Source: CBDCGV01 sp965216955
Lineage (GTDB): Bacteria; Bacteroidota; Bacteroidia; Chitinophagales; JADIYW01
DNA: 64,000 nucleotides
NCBI GenBank assembly: GCA_965216955.1
Contig: CBDCGV010000018.1
Location: forward strand, 1 to 64,000
Reading direction: 5' to 3'
Of this stretch, positions 51,510 through 61,479 are shown piece by piece. The position numbers and the translations under genes are program-made. Below the pieces are notes generated by a model. It was given only the letters and a program-made list of their open reading frames with translations. It was not told where the DNA came from and did no database searches. Within the stretch, counting starts at the first letter, position 1, and each line of letters opens with the position of its first letter.

Positions 51510-53365
51510 TTATTCAGGCGATCGCTTTCTATTTCTGATAGCATTCTTTTTCTCTTTATTCATTGGCAGGGAAGGAGTGTTCGCTTTTTTTTCTATAGTC
51601 TCTTGATTATCAATTAACTCATGTGTTCCTATTTGAATTGTATCTTTAATAAAGTTTTTAATGCCCTTTATAGAATCATTATTGTTATTATTTGAGGTGT
51701 AAATAGAAGAATCACTTAAAGAAGAAGTATTCATTTGTCCTAAACGCAGTAGTTGAAAATGATTTTTATTGCGAACAATATCAAATTTTGACTTAGGTTT
51801 TTTATCAAAATCCCAGTGAAAGCCCGGCAGTATATTTATGGAAGGATTGATATCTTGCATTGGCGTGAAAATAGCTTCTGGCCTAGTATAAAAAAGAATT
51901 TTATCTACGTCTTCATCTTTAAAGTAAATTTTCATTTCACTGCACAATGTTTTATTAGAGCCAACATAAGCATTACTGTCGTCTTGAACATAATAGATAC
52001 TCTCTCCATTTCCGTTTACATCTACACGATTTAATGTATCGTTTTTAAAAAATCCATAGATAGACCTGCCTTTTATTTGATTATAAATCTCCATATCCTT
52101 AGAATGAATAACTATAGCATTATTGTACAATCCAATTTTATCGGCCTTTTGTCGCTTTGTAAATACTTGTATGCTATCTCCATAAAACTGACTAGTATCT
52201 ACCCATAAAATAGGATTATAGTAAAACCTAAAAACTGAATCAACGTATGAAAAATACAACGAGTCACAAATTCCACTCATTCTTCCTTGAAAAATCTTTA
52301 CATTTTTAAATGCTTTAAATATTCTAACAGAATCGTAGGCGGTTTTAATAATAGAATCGTTTAGATATTGCTTTTTAGGTTTTAATCCCTTGAATGTTAT
52401 TAATGTATCTGCACTTAGGAATAGCGTGTCTTCATCATTGATATCAATTAGTAAAGGATCTTTTGTTGCCATCGTGTAATCAATAGAATCATAGTATTCA
52501 GAATAGTCTGAGTAAATCGTTATTTGTTCAACCGTATCTTCCCAAACCACATTACCTATTGCTATCGCTTTTTTTTCTTTGCTATCATAGTTGATTTCAT
52601 TAGCTTCAATAGTTCCAGTTTCGCCCTCCATTTTCGTATTCTTACCAAAAGAAGCATCCTTTGTTTTTGTGTTGTAAAAACCTGATTCTGTATAAATTAC
52701 ATTGTCCTTGTCAATAATTTTTGTAGCTGTTACGAAATAGGCGATTTTCTTTTTAGTATCATATTTTAAAGAGTCGGTAAATAGCTCGAAGTCTGTTGCG
52801 GTAAGTTGAACATTCTTATTAAAGTAAGCTATATTGTCCTTATGAAAATAAGTTCCTCTTTCACTTTCTAACACACTACTATCATCTTCAAAAACACCAC
52901 CGCCCCAAAAATGCCCTATGTCTTTATTCAAATCATAATTAAGAGAGTCCGTTTTAAGCGTTCCACTAGAATCTTTTAAAAAGACATTAGATCTAAACAA
53001 CGCTGTTTTTGTTTGCTCATAATAAATAAGATAATCCGAATAAATATCCATCGTATCTGGCTTTTGAATATGAATATTCCCAAAAGCATATACTTTGCTT
53101 GAGTCTAGAAAGTGAATGGCACTATCACAAAATATGAGGTCGTTTTTGTGTCTCATCTCAACATTGCCTATCAACATTCTGATGCGACCATTAATGGAAT
53201 CACTTTGTCCTTCAAGTCTTTCTGCCCAAGTAATTTCTATTTTCTTCTTATTGGAGTTATTGTCGGGAGATTGCGCGTTTAATAATGTTGTGTTCTGAAA
53301 AAAAAAACGAACATAAAACTAACGAATAAAATATTCGTTGAATATTTATTTAATAGCTCTAACAT
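51510..53365 (-). CDS. OstA-like LPS-transport protein, frame broken at a T10 tract in the signal peptide
   Basis: The large 555-residue frame starts at an internal ATG (53177) but lacks any signal. In the same frame, upstream codons continue as IEITWAERLEG and NTTLLNAQSPDN, an expected OstA start. A hydrophobic start (MLELLNKYSTNILFVSFMFVFFF) begins at the ATG at 53365 and shifts frame at a T10 run (minus strand; A10 at 53298-53307). Eleven or eight T would join the two into a normal signal peptide ending LLNAQ. The repeated OstA-type strand pattern fits an LptA-like periplasmic bridge. Whether the break is real, variable, or a sequencing error cannot be told here. Confidence 0.8.
53298..53307 (-). 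repeat. Homopolymer (T10 on the minus strand) inside the OstA-like signal peptide
   Basis: Ten consecutive A on the + strand, T in the coding direction, interrupt the reading frame within the hydrophobic core of the signal peptide. One more T, or two fewer, would restore a continuous gene, so this is a candidate slippage site. Confidence 0.85.
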
Positions 53366-53441
53366 TAGAAATTATATATGTACCAACCTAATACTGTATC
53401 AAAGAATAATCTTTTCATTGTAATAAGATCTTGATTTTATA

Positions 53442-54410
53442 CTATTCTTTATTTCTGCCTCCAAATACAGAAATATTTATATATCGTTTTGGATTTTCTT
53501 TCAGATCTGTTAAAAGTGCATCTAATGAACTAATAGCACTATCGATTCCAGTATATAAACCTTCTTCTTTTAATATTTTTCCGGCAGTACCTTTTCCATC
53601 ATTAATATCAACAATAATTAGGTTTAAATCTTCTAGTATTTTTTTGGCACTCTCGACCGTTTCTTCCAGAGATATTTTTGCCAGCTCATCAGAAACTTTG
53701 CTAAAGTTCTTAATAGCATTGTCTATTTCATCAGAATTATCTGCAATGGTAGAAGTAAGTTTCTTGGCATCTTCCACCATACTACTAATATTTGCTTCCT
53801 GATTAGTCAATAATTTATCTACTTTAACAGTAATGTCCTTAACATTTGACATGGCAATAGAAGCATCTTTTAAAGCACTTTTTAGCGACTCTTTTTCACT
53901 GCCAAGTACATCGTTTAAATTGCCAATTAATGTATCTACTCCGCCCATAAGACCTGTCAGTTGGTCTTTTATAGGGTCAATTTGATCTGCGACAGAAGAC
54001 ATCATATCTGCTTCAATTTCTCCCTTTGCAATAAAACTAGATCCAGGTTCAATAAATTCTTTACTTTTTCCTGGAATTAATTCAATTTCTTTAGTCCCAA
54101 ATAGATCAAGTGTCTTAATAACAAAACGACTATCCTTAGGTACTTCAAGACTCTTATCTAAGCTTAGCTTCATTATAACAGGATTGTCTCCACTTGCATT
54201 GATTTGAATATCGGATACTTTACCAACATTGAACCCTTTTATTGCAACAGGATTAGTAATGTATACATGACCAGTATTTTCAAACCCTACAAGAACCGCG
54301 TTCTCCTTCTTAAATAAAGTTTTTCCTTGCAAGTAGTTAAATCCAAGGAAAAGGGCAACAATACCTACAAGCGTTAATGCACCAACAGTTATTTCATTTC
54401 TTACTTTCAA
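53442..54410 (-). CDS. MlaD/MCE-domain protein
   Basis: The 322-residue protein has an N-terminal membrane anchor (residues 7-28, ITVGALTLVGIVALFLGFNY) and an MCE domain (about residues 40-115; VLVGFENTGHVYITNPVAIKG, then KVSDIQINAS). A long helical region follows (residues 150-290), as in periplasmic MlaD proteins that carry phospholipids between membranes. The start codon appears to be TTG at 54410. MlaE and MlaF partners are not in the window. It lies between the amidase and the OstA-like gene. Confidence 0.88.
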   Translation of the reverse strand: MKVRNEITVGALTLVGIVALFLGFNYLQGKTLFKKENAVLVGFENTGHVYITNPVAIKGFNVGKVSDIQINASGDNPVIMKLSLDKSLEVPKDSRFVIKTLDLFGTKEIELIPGKSKEFIEPGSSFIAKGEIEADMMSSVADQIDPIKDQLTGLMGGVDTLIGNLNDVLGSEKESLKSALKDASIAMSNVKDITVKVDKLLTNQEANISSMVEDAKKLTSTIADNSDEIDNAIKNFSKVSDELAKISLEETVESAKKILEDLNLIIVDINDGKGTAGKILKEEGLYTGIDSAISSLDALLTDLKENPKRYINISVFGGRNKE

Positions 54411-54493
54411 AATAATGGCTTTGGCTCAAAAATAGTATATTATTATTGAAGTCTATAATGATTGTCTGTTTAGAAAGGAGACTTTTAACGTTT

Positions 54494-55699
54494 TTAACGA
54501 ATCAGATGTTCTACTTCGGTCATTGAAACTCTTTCGTTATTTAAATATGGTACAATAAAGGCATCCTTAAAGCCTAAGTCTTTGATTTTTGATTTGGCTT
54601 TTTTCGCATTCTCAAAAGTATCATATGGTCCTGACACATATCTATTATATGTTTTCCATTGCTCTATATGTAGATTCTCAACGCCATTATATTTGCTGTC
54701 TGATAAATCCATTAAGGTTTTTGAAGCCATAAACTGAATTTTGAAATACAGCGACTGGTTCAAAATGTCAGTATAATCTTTAGTAACTATTTGTATTTCT
54801 TTAGATACTTCCTTTTTTTGCTCTTGTTTTGTCTCTTCAATACTAATGTTAGGAGCGGGGTTGTCAAAAATCTCTTCTTGAGAGAGAATTTCTTGAGCAC
54901 TATTTTCCATCTCCTTTTTATACGCTCTAAAAGCTCTAAAAATAGCTGAAGCAATATATTCCTGTCCCTTTGTAGATACTAAAAAGTCTTCTTCTTTACT
55001 ATTCGTTAAAAAACCTGATTCAATAAGGACAGAGGGCATTGTAGTACGCCAAAGTACCCAAAAACCTGCTTGTTTAACACCTCTGTTAAAAAGTCCAACT
55101 CTTTTTTCAAATTGTTCTTGAACTTTAGATGCAAATAATGTGCTTTGCTCAAGATATGCATTTTGATTCAGAGATAATAAAATATAAGATTCTGGGGAAC
55201 TGGGGTCAAAATCACCATATCTCTCTTTGTAATTATCCTCTAGCTCTATAACAGAGTTTTCACGTTGCGCTACTCGAAGGTTGCCATCATTCTTATGTAA
55301 GCCCATTACATAGGTCTCAGCACCATGTGCAGTAGGAGATGCCGCATTACAGTGAATACTTATAAAAAGATCTGCATTATTTCTATTGGCTATAGCTGCC
55401 CTTTCTTCTAACTCTACAAAAACATCTGTTTTTCTTGTATAAATAACTTTTACATCTTTGAGATACTTTTCAATATATCCTCCTAGATAAAGTGCAATTT
55501 TTAAAGCTATTTTTTTTTCTTGAGAATGTCCTCCCAAACATCCCGAGTCATGTCCTCCATGTCCTGCATCAATGACTACAGTTTGGACTTTATCTCCATC
55601 AGAAAGTTTATCATTTATATCGGCACTTGTAGTTAACAATACAAGTATTGTAAAAAGAGTTATATGTTTGAAATATTTAAACATTGCACGCTTTATCAT
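54494..55699 (-). CDS. N-acetylmuramoyl-L-alanine amidase with C-terminal SPOR domain
   Basis: The 401-residue exported amidase cleaves peptidoglycan peptide side chains. Zinc-binding residues are in TVVIDAGHGGHDSG (first His), YTRKTDVFVELEERAAIAN (Glu and helix), LFISIHCNAA (second His) and the catalytic SVLIESGFLTN. The C-terminal 80 residues form a SPOR-like domain (residues 320-395), which would target septal peptidoglycan. The signal peptide ends around residue 25. It is divergent from lptD, 41 bases away. Confidence 0.93.
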   Translation of the reverse strand: MIKRAMFKYFKHITLFTILVLLTTSADINDKLSDGDKVQTVVIDAGHGGHDSGCLGGHSQEKKIALKIALYLGGYIEKYLKDVKVIYTRKTDVFVELEERAAIANRNNADLFISIHCNAASPTAHGAETYVMGLHKNDGNLRVAQRENSVIELEDNYKERYGDFDPSSPESYILLSLNQNAYLEQSTLFASKVQEQFEKRVGLFNRGVKQAGFWVLWRTTMPSVLIESGFLTNSKEEDFLVSTKGQEYIASAIFRAFRAYKKEMENSAQEILSQEEIFDNPAPNISIEETKQEQKKEVSKEIQIVTKDYTDILNQSLYFKIQFMASKTLMDLSDSKYNGVENLHIEQWKTYNRYVSGPYDTFENAKKAKSKIKDLGFKDAFIVPYLNNERVSMTEVEHLIR

Positions 55700-55740
55700 T
55701 AGCTTTGGTGGCTAATTGAAAAATTGAATTTTTATAATCT

Positions 55741-58497
55741 TTGTTACGTATAAGAACCATATTAGTTTCTTTCATAATCGTTCTTTTAGCTAATAGTAGT
55801 ATTACTTGTCAAGAACTTTTTAGTTCTACGTTCAATAATGATACCATATTTGAAAAAGACAGTATTCTAGAAAAATTAAAAAAAGCAACTTTCTTGGATT
55901 CTAGTGACATTAGTTTTCCACATAATATGGATTCTAACTCTGATAAAACAAACCTAACATCAGCGGCTAGTTATGAAATCCCAAATGAAAATATTGAAGA
56001 ACCTATTAATTATAATTCGATAGATAGTTTTTGGATGGATGTACCCAACAAAGTAATCCATCTTTATGGCAATGCAGAAGTAAAATATGAAGATGTCACC
56101 TTGAAAGCGGCCTATATTCAATATAATTGGGAAAAAGGAGAAGCTTGGGCATTTGGACTAAAAGACAGTAGTGGTAATATATCCGGAAAACCTGAATTTA
56201 CCGAGTCTGGAAGTTTTTATATTGCTGATGAGCTAAAGTATAACTTTAAGACTAAGAAGGGTAAAAGTAAGGGGTTAGTTACCAAACAATCTGAGGGCTT
56301 TTTACACGGAACGGAAGTAAAGTCTTTTGGTGAAGATTATTTTTATAGCAAAAAAGCAAAGTATACCACCTGTGATTATGAGCATCCTCATTTTTATATA
56401 GAGGTTGCTAAAGCAAAAGTAGTTAAGGATAAAGTCATTGTAGGAAAACCCGCTAATCTTGTAATTGCCGATACTAGAACTCCTATTATATTACCCTTAG
56501 GCGTTTTCCCTTTAAGAAAGAATAGAACATCAGGTTTTATTTTGCCAGAATATGGCAGATCCGATGAGCTTGGATTCTTTTTTACAGGGATGGGATATTA
56601 CTGGGCCATTAATGATTATATGGATTTAACAACCACTTTTGATATTTATACCAGAGGGAATTGGGGGATGGATTTACGTTATAAGTATTTGAAAAAATAC
56701 AGGTATAGTACAGATTTAAGCGTTGATTTTAATACTACGAGAACAGGTGAGCGTCAAGATCCTAATGCAACTGCTCCAACTCGAGATTTTAATGTTCGTT
56801 GGACGATGCGTATAGACCCTAAACGTTTACACAATAGCAATTTTTCTGCAAACATAAATTTTGTAACAAGGGCTTATCAGCAAAACAATCTAATTGATAC
56901 AGATATTGAACGATTTATTGATAATAGATACAGCTCTTCCATTTCATATAGGAAGCGATGGCCTGGAAAATTGCCTAGTTTGAGTATTGATGCATCTCAT
57001 AATCAAAATACACAAACCCATGCGGTAACTATTAGAGCCCCCTCACTGACTTTCAATGTAGGGAGTTTTACTCCATTCAAGCGAAAAGTACAAACAGGTG
57101 GTGTACGTTGGTATGAAAAGGTAAATCTAAGTTATAATTTACGTATGGAAAATCGATTAGAGACGCTTGATTCTTTATTGCGTGAGCCAGAAACGTATCG
57201 AGACATGAAAAATGGAATTCAGCAAACTGGGAGCGTGAATTTACCTTTTACACTTTTTAAACATTTCAACTTTAATTGGAGGTTTAATCATACTGAAAAC
57301 TGGTATGCAAAGACTTTAGAAAGAGTTTATGTTGAAGACACGGTGATTGATGCAGGGGATACAACAATAACTGGAGATGCTATTGATACAGATGTTTTTG
57401 GATTTAAGGCTGCCAGAAATTTTAGTTTAAGCTTAAATCTCAATTGGTCACTTTATGGAACTTGGAATTTTAAAAGAACTAAAAATGTGCTGGCCATAAG
57501 GCATATTGTTCGTCCAAGATTATCCTTATCGTTCACTCCTGATTTTGGAAAAGAGCGATGGGGTTATTACCGTACCGTACAAAGTAATACAACAGGAGCA
57601 GAAGAGACCTATTCTATCTTTGCCAATACTATTTTTGGAGGTCCAGGAAGAGGATTAAGAGCTAATATTGGTTTTGGCATTTCTAATAAATTAGAAATGA
57701 AAGTAAGAGCAAAAAGAGATACTGTCAAAGGGTATAAAAAGATAAACATTTTTGATAATTTCAGCCTATCAGGTTCCTATAATATCGCCGGAGATTCCTT
57801 GACAGACAAGATGAGTAGAATCAGTTTTAGTGCTAACAATGCAAGGATTATAGAGAATGATTTTTTCAATGCTGGATTAAACTTTAGTGGCACATTAGAT
57901 CCTATATATATAAATCCGAGCACAAATAGTAGAGAAAACAAATGGAGATTTTCAGAAAATCGACGTTTTTTTCGATTAACTGATTTTAGATTTTCAGTAA
58001 ATGGGGGCTTTTCTTCCAAAAGAAGAGTAAGTACAGGAACCGCAAGAAGTTTATTGCCTGGACGAAATAATTCTAGTTCAGTAGTACCAAGTGTAATTAT
58101 TGAGAGAGATCCTGTTTTTGGATACACAACAGGCTATTTAGATTTTGACATACCATGGAGTCTGCGATTTTCGCACACGTTATCTTTAAGAAAATTCTAT
58201 CAAGATGGAAGAGATACAACAATTATCAGTGCAAACAACATTAGAATAACACAATTTGACTTCAATCTTACTCCTAAATGGAAAATTAATGTAAGAGGGT
58301 TGGGCTATGACTTTATCCGAAAGGAATTTAATTCATTCACCATTGGTATCGCTAGAGACTTGCATTGTTGGCAGATGGCTTTTAATGTTACTCCAATAGG
58401 TACCCGACGTCAATTCTCTTTTACAATAAATGTACGATCACAGGTTTTAAAAGATTTGAAGTACTCAAGGGATAAATATTGGTATGACTTTGAATAA
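55741..58497 (+). CDS. lptD: LptD-like LPS-assembly outer-membrane protein
   Basis: The 918-residue protein has a signal peptide (residues 1-22, ending SITC), a periplasmic OstA/LptA-like N-terminal domain (residues 95-230; NKVIHLYGNAEVKYEDVTLKAAYIQYN) and a long beta-barrel with the alternating strands of LptD. RKNRTSGFILPEYGRS is a family motif. The start is TTG at 55741; an in-frame TAA lies just upstream. It is divergent from the amidase, and its OstA-like partner lies 2.4 kb away on the other strand. Confidence 0.93.
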   Translation: MLRIRTILVSFIIVLLANSSITCQELFSSTFNNDTIFEKDSILEKLKKATFLDSSDISFPHNMDSNSDKTNLTSAASYEIPNENIEEPINYNSIDSFWMDVPNKVIHLYGNAEVKYEDVTLKAAYIQYNWEKGEAWAFGLKDSSGNISGKPEFTESGSFYIADELKYNFKTKKGKSKGLVTKQSEGFLHGTEVKSFGEDYFYSKKAKYTTCDYEHPHFYIEVAKAKVVKDKVIVGKPANLVIADTRTPIILPLGVFPLRKNRTSGFILPEYGRSDELGFFFTGMGYYWAINDYMDLTTTFDIYTRGNWGMDLRYKYLKKYRYSTDLSVDFNTTRTGERQDPNATAPTRDFNVRWTMRIDPKRLHNSNFSANINFVTRAYQQNNLIDTDIERFIDNRYSSSISYRKRWPGKLPSLSIDASHNQNTQTHAVTIRAPSLTFNVGSFTPFKRKVQTGGVRWYEKVNLSYNLRMENRLETLDSLLREPETYRDMKNGIQQTGSVNLPFTLFKHFNFNWRFNHTENWYAKTLERVYVEDTVIDAGDTTITGDAIDTDVFGFKAARNFSLSLNLNWSLYGTWNFKRTKNVLAIRHIVRPRLSLSFTPDFGKERWGYYRTVQSNTTGAEETYSIFANTIFGGPGRGLRANIGFGISNKLEMKVRAKRDTVKGYKKINIFDNFSLSGSYNIAGDSLTDKMSRISFSANNARIIENDFFNAGLNFSGTLDPIYINPSTNSRENKWRFSENRRFFRLTDFRFSVNGGFSSKRRVSTGTARSLLPGRNNSSSVVPSVIIERDPVFGYTTGYLDFDIPWSLRFSHTLSLRKFYQDGRDTTIISANNIRITQFDFNLTPKWKINVRGLGYDFIRKEFNSFTIGIARDLHCWQMAFNVTPIGTRRQFSFTINVRSQVLKDLKYSRDKYWYDFE

Positions 58498-58522
58498 AAA
58501 GGAGATTAAAAACAACTATTGC

Positions 58523-59239
58523 TTACGTGACTTCATTTTCTCTTCTTTTTTGAATTTCTATAGAAAATTCATTTACGTAGTTATCAATCGCCGATTTAGT
58601 TATTCCCTTCTTTCTTAATCTTGAGACGGATTTCCCCTTTCCATGCTTCGATACATCTATAAACATATCTGCTGTTGAGATCTGATTACTATCAGTAATA
58701 ACTTTATTTAGTTCCTCAAGAGATTCAGTAAGACAACCTGATAAAACCCTGCTGTTTGAGAGTCGTCTTGGCAAAGTAAGAACTTCTTCTTTTACAGGTT
58801 TTGGAAGTGCGGCCTTGTCATTTAATTCTTCAATTATACTCTCTAATGATTCAGGTTTTATTGTTGCAAGTGCCTTAAAAAAATCTTTCGTAGAGGTTCT
58901 ATCTTTTCCTTTTCTCCGACTAATCAATTCAGCAAGACCCAGAATGTCTCTGAGTTCAGGGTTTAGTTTATGATTTTCGTTTTTTAGGTTGGTTTCACTT
59001 ACGTCAACTTCATTAAGTAGCTCTAGGAGAGCATTACAAAGTCTGTTTCGTTCTAAATTGCTTTGTTCTCTTGATATAATCCCTTTTCTTATTTCGGAAT
59101 TAAGTCTGGTATATTTATTTGACTGTATAATTAATTCATTCTCAAACTGCGAACAATGATCTCTAAACACTCTAATCGCTTCTTTTAAACAGTCACTGGC
59201 AATTTTATTTCGAATGTCTTCTATAATTTCTATAGTCAT
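58523..59239 (-). CDS. Effector-associated-domain protein with a Clp-N-like helical tail
   Basis: The 238-residue protein has an N-terminal EAD11-like domain (residues 10-78; AIRVFRDHCSQFENELIIQS, NKYTRLNSEIRKGIISREQS and LCNALLELLNEV). A helical tail (about 95-233) resembles ClpN-like repeats: NPELRDILGLAELI, RVLSGCLTESLEELNKVI, then SADMFIDVSKHGKGKSVSRL. The EAD is similar to that of the pentapeptide protein at 37.8 kb. Known EADs recruit partners in trans; the cargo here is not identifiable. It is convergent with lptD. Confidence 0.66.
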   Translation of the reverse strand: MTIEIIEDIRNKIASDCLKEAIRVFRDHCSQFENELIIQSNKYTRLNSEIRKGIISREQSNLERNRLCNALLELLNEVDVSETNLKNENHKLNPELRDILGLAELISRRKGKDRTSTKDFFKALATIKPESLESIIEELNDKAALPKPVKEEVLTLPRRLSNSRVLSGCLTESLEELNKVITDSNQISTADMFIDVSKHGKGKSVSRLRKKGITKSAIDNYVNEFSIEIQKRRENEVT

Positions 59240-59303
59240 TGGATATCAGGATTTTAATTCATTCTATAGAGGCTGTGAAAGTAGTACTTTAGTTTTATTC
59301 ACA

Positions 59304-60254
59304 TCAAAGATGTTTCAATATTTCTTTTAACACAACCTGTGCTGCCCAAACTCTATTGCCTGCCTGTTGGATAACCAGTGAGTTTTCGCTATCAATAACA
59401 TCATCTGCAACAACAACATTTCTTCTCACCGGCAAACAATGCATAAATTTTGCATTGTTAGTATACTGCATTTTTTCTTTTGTAATCATCCACTCCTCAC
59501 TATCTCTTAGGATGCGTCCATAATGTTCATACGAAGACCAGTTTTTCGTATATATCACATCCGCATTTTGAAAGGCCTTTTCTTGATCATGAAATACAGG
59601 AGTATCTCCTATAAATGTTTTTGACAAATCATACTCTGGTGGATTTGCAATGCACAGATCAACATCGGCTTTAATCATCCATTCTGCAAAAGAATTGGCA
59701 ACAGCCTGAGGCAATGGGCGAGGATGAGGAGCCCAGCTTAGAACCACCTTTGGCTTTTTATTAAAATGCTCTCTAATGGTAATTAAGTCGGTTAATGATT
59801 GCATTGGATGCACTGTAGCCGATTCCATATTTACAATAGGAACATTCACATATTTTAGAAACTGATTTAAAATAAATTCCTGATAATCTTTTTCTCTATC
59901 ATTTAACCCTGCAAAGGTTCTTATACCGATAATATCAGCGTATTGGGCAATTACGGCAGCAGCTTCCTTAATATGTTCTGCCTTATCGCTATTCATTATT
60001 GTGCCATTTTCAAATTCTAAGTTCCAACCATCACTGCCTACATTCATAACGATAGTATGCACTCCTAAATTATAGGCAGCCTTTTGTGTGCTAAGTCGTG
60101 TTCTCAAGCTAGCATTCATGAATAATAAAACCATAGTCTTATTGCGGCCCAAATCTTTGAAAGCAAAAGGATCCTTTTTTAGTAAAAGCGCTTGTTTTGC
60201 TAATTCTTCTACATTTTCGACATCTGCAACTGAAATAAAATTATTCATAAGCAT
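59304..60254 (-). CDS. argF': N-acylornithine carbamoyltransferase (ArgF')
   Basis: The 316-residue enzyme carbamoylates N-acetyl- or N-succinylornithine in the arginine pathway of Bacteroidota. The carbamoyl-phosphate motif is MNASLRTRLSTQ, and the C-terminal LPVRRNVVVADDVIDSENS is present. The loop that determines substrate reads DKAEH, where relatives are reported with Pro (succinyl) or Glu (acetyl) at the third position, so specificity is open. M1 or M3 (60248) could be the start. It is the last arginine gene in the window. Confidence 0.93.
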   Translation of the reverse strand: MLMNNFISVADVENVEELAKQALLLKKDPFAFKDLGRNKTMVLLFMNASLRTRLSTQKAAYNLGVHTIVMNVGSDGWNLEFENGTIMNSDKAEHIKEAAAVIAQYADIIGIRTFAGLNDREKDYQEFILNQFLKYVNVPIVNMESATVHPMQSLTDLITIREHFNKKPKVVLSWAPHPRPLPQAVANSFAEWMIKADVDLCIANPPEYDLSKTFIGDTPVFHDQEKAFQNADVIYTKNWSSYEHYGRILRDSEEWMITKEKMQYTNNAKFMHCLPVRRNVVVADDVIDSENSLVIQQAGNRVWAAQVVLKEILKHL

Positions 60255-60260
60255 AAAGTT

Positions 60261-61406
60261 TTATTGATCAATCGAATCAGTTTCCTTAAGTAATGCTTTT
60301 ATAAATCTATCAATTTCTTCCTTTTTAATATTTAATGGAGGAAGAATTCTCAAAATATTTGGATTAGATGCATTTCCAGTAAGTATTCGGTGTTTAAATA
60401 TAAGTGCTTTACGTAATGCTGCAATAGGATACGCTAATTCTATTCCAATCATTAATCCTTTTCCAGAAACATTTTGGATAGCTGGGACTTTTGAAAGCGA
60501 TTTCATCAAGTATTTTTCTAACTGAATACTGTGTTTTAATAATTGTTCTTCTTTAATAGTTCTAATAACAGCAAGTGCAGCAGCACAGGCCAATGGGTTT
60601 CCTCCAAAGGTGCTTCCAAGCATACCTTTCCACGCTTCAATTGTTGGATGTATTAATATTCCTCCAATTGGGAAACCATTTCCCATTCCTTTGGCCATAG
60701 AGATAATGTCCGGAGTAACTTTTGCATATTGATGTGCGAAAAACTTTCCTGAACGACCAAAGCCACTTTGTACTTCATCCGCAATAAATAAAGCACTGTG
60801 CTTATTACATAATTTTTGAATTTCTAAAAGAAAATCATCCGAAGCAACATTTATTCCTGCAATACCTTGAATAGGCTCAACTATCACAGCTGCTATCCCG
60901 TTTTTATGCTTGACAAAAGCTTTTTTAAGTGCTGAAACGTCATTAAAGGGCAGCATCACTACATGACGATCTGTATTAATTGGTGCCTTAATTTTCTTAT
61001 TGTCAGTAACCGTGACTGCCCCATGAGTTCTCCCATGAAATCCTTTTTTAAAAGCAATTATTTTTTTCTTTCCTGTAGTGAAGGACGCTAGTTTAATGGC
61101 ATTCTCATTTGCTTCAGCTCCACTATTGCATAGAAAAAGTTGAAAATTCTTGCACTTACTTATCTTATTTAAGGCTGTTGAAAGTTCATTTTGAATGGGT
61201 AGATGTACTGAATTAGAATAAAAGGGGAGTTGTCTTAATTGTTGACTTAAACCTTTAACAAAATTAGGGTGACAATGTCCAATTGAAATGACAGCATGTC
61301 CACCATAAAAATCTAAATATTTTTTGCCCTGGGCATCCCAAACATAGGTACCCTTTCCCTTGACGATTTCAAGATCTAATAAGTTATATACTGGAAAAAG
61401 ACTCAT
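60261..61406 (-). CDS. argD: Acetyl/succinylornithine aminotransferase
   Basis: The 381-residue class III PLP aminotransferase has the lysine at K239 in ISMAKGMGNGFPIGG, preceded by DEVQSGFGRSG and CNSGAEANENAIKLAS. It would transaminate N-acyl-glutamate semialdehyde. It is six bases before argF'. The upstream argC-argD gap of 73 bases holds a palindrome. Confidence 0.95.
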   Translation of the reverse strand: MSLFPVYNLLDLEIVKGKGTYVWDAQGKKYLDFYGGHAVISIGHCHPNFVKGLSQQLRQLPFYSNSVHLPIQNELSTALNKISKCKNFQLFLCNSGAEANENAIKLASFTTGKKKIIAFKKGFHGRTHGAVTVTDNKKIKAPINTDRHVVMLPFNDVSALKKAFVKHKNGIAAVIVEPIQGIAGINVASDDFLLEIQKLCNKHSALFIADEVQSGFGRSGKFFAHQYAKVTPDIISMAKGMGNGFPIGGILIHPTIEAWKGMLGSTFGGNPLACAAALAVIRTIKEEQLLKHSIQLEKYLMKSLSKVPAIQNVSGKGLMIGIELAYPIAALRKALIFKHRILTGNASNPNILRILPPLNIKKEEIDRFIKALLKETDSIDQ

Positions 61407-61429
61407 ACTATATTATTTATCTTTGTTTT

Positions 61430-61452
61430 AATAGGAACAAATAGTTCCTATT
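61430..61452. other. Palindrome between argC and argD
   Basis: A perfect 9-bp inverted repeat (AATAGGAAC, loop AAATA, GTTCCTATT) lies in the 73-base argC-argD gap. There is no T-run in the coding direction. It could be a regulator site or an RNA processing/stability hairpin. Confidence 0.45.
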
Positions 61453-61479
61453 GTCTTAAAATGAATTTTGACTTGGTTG

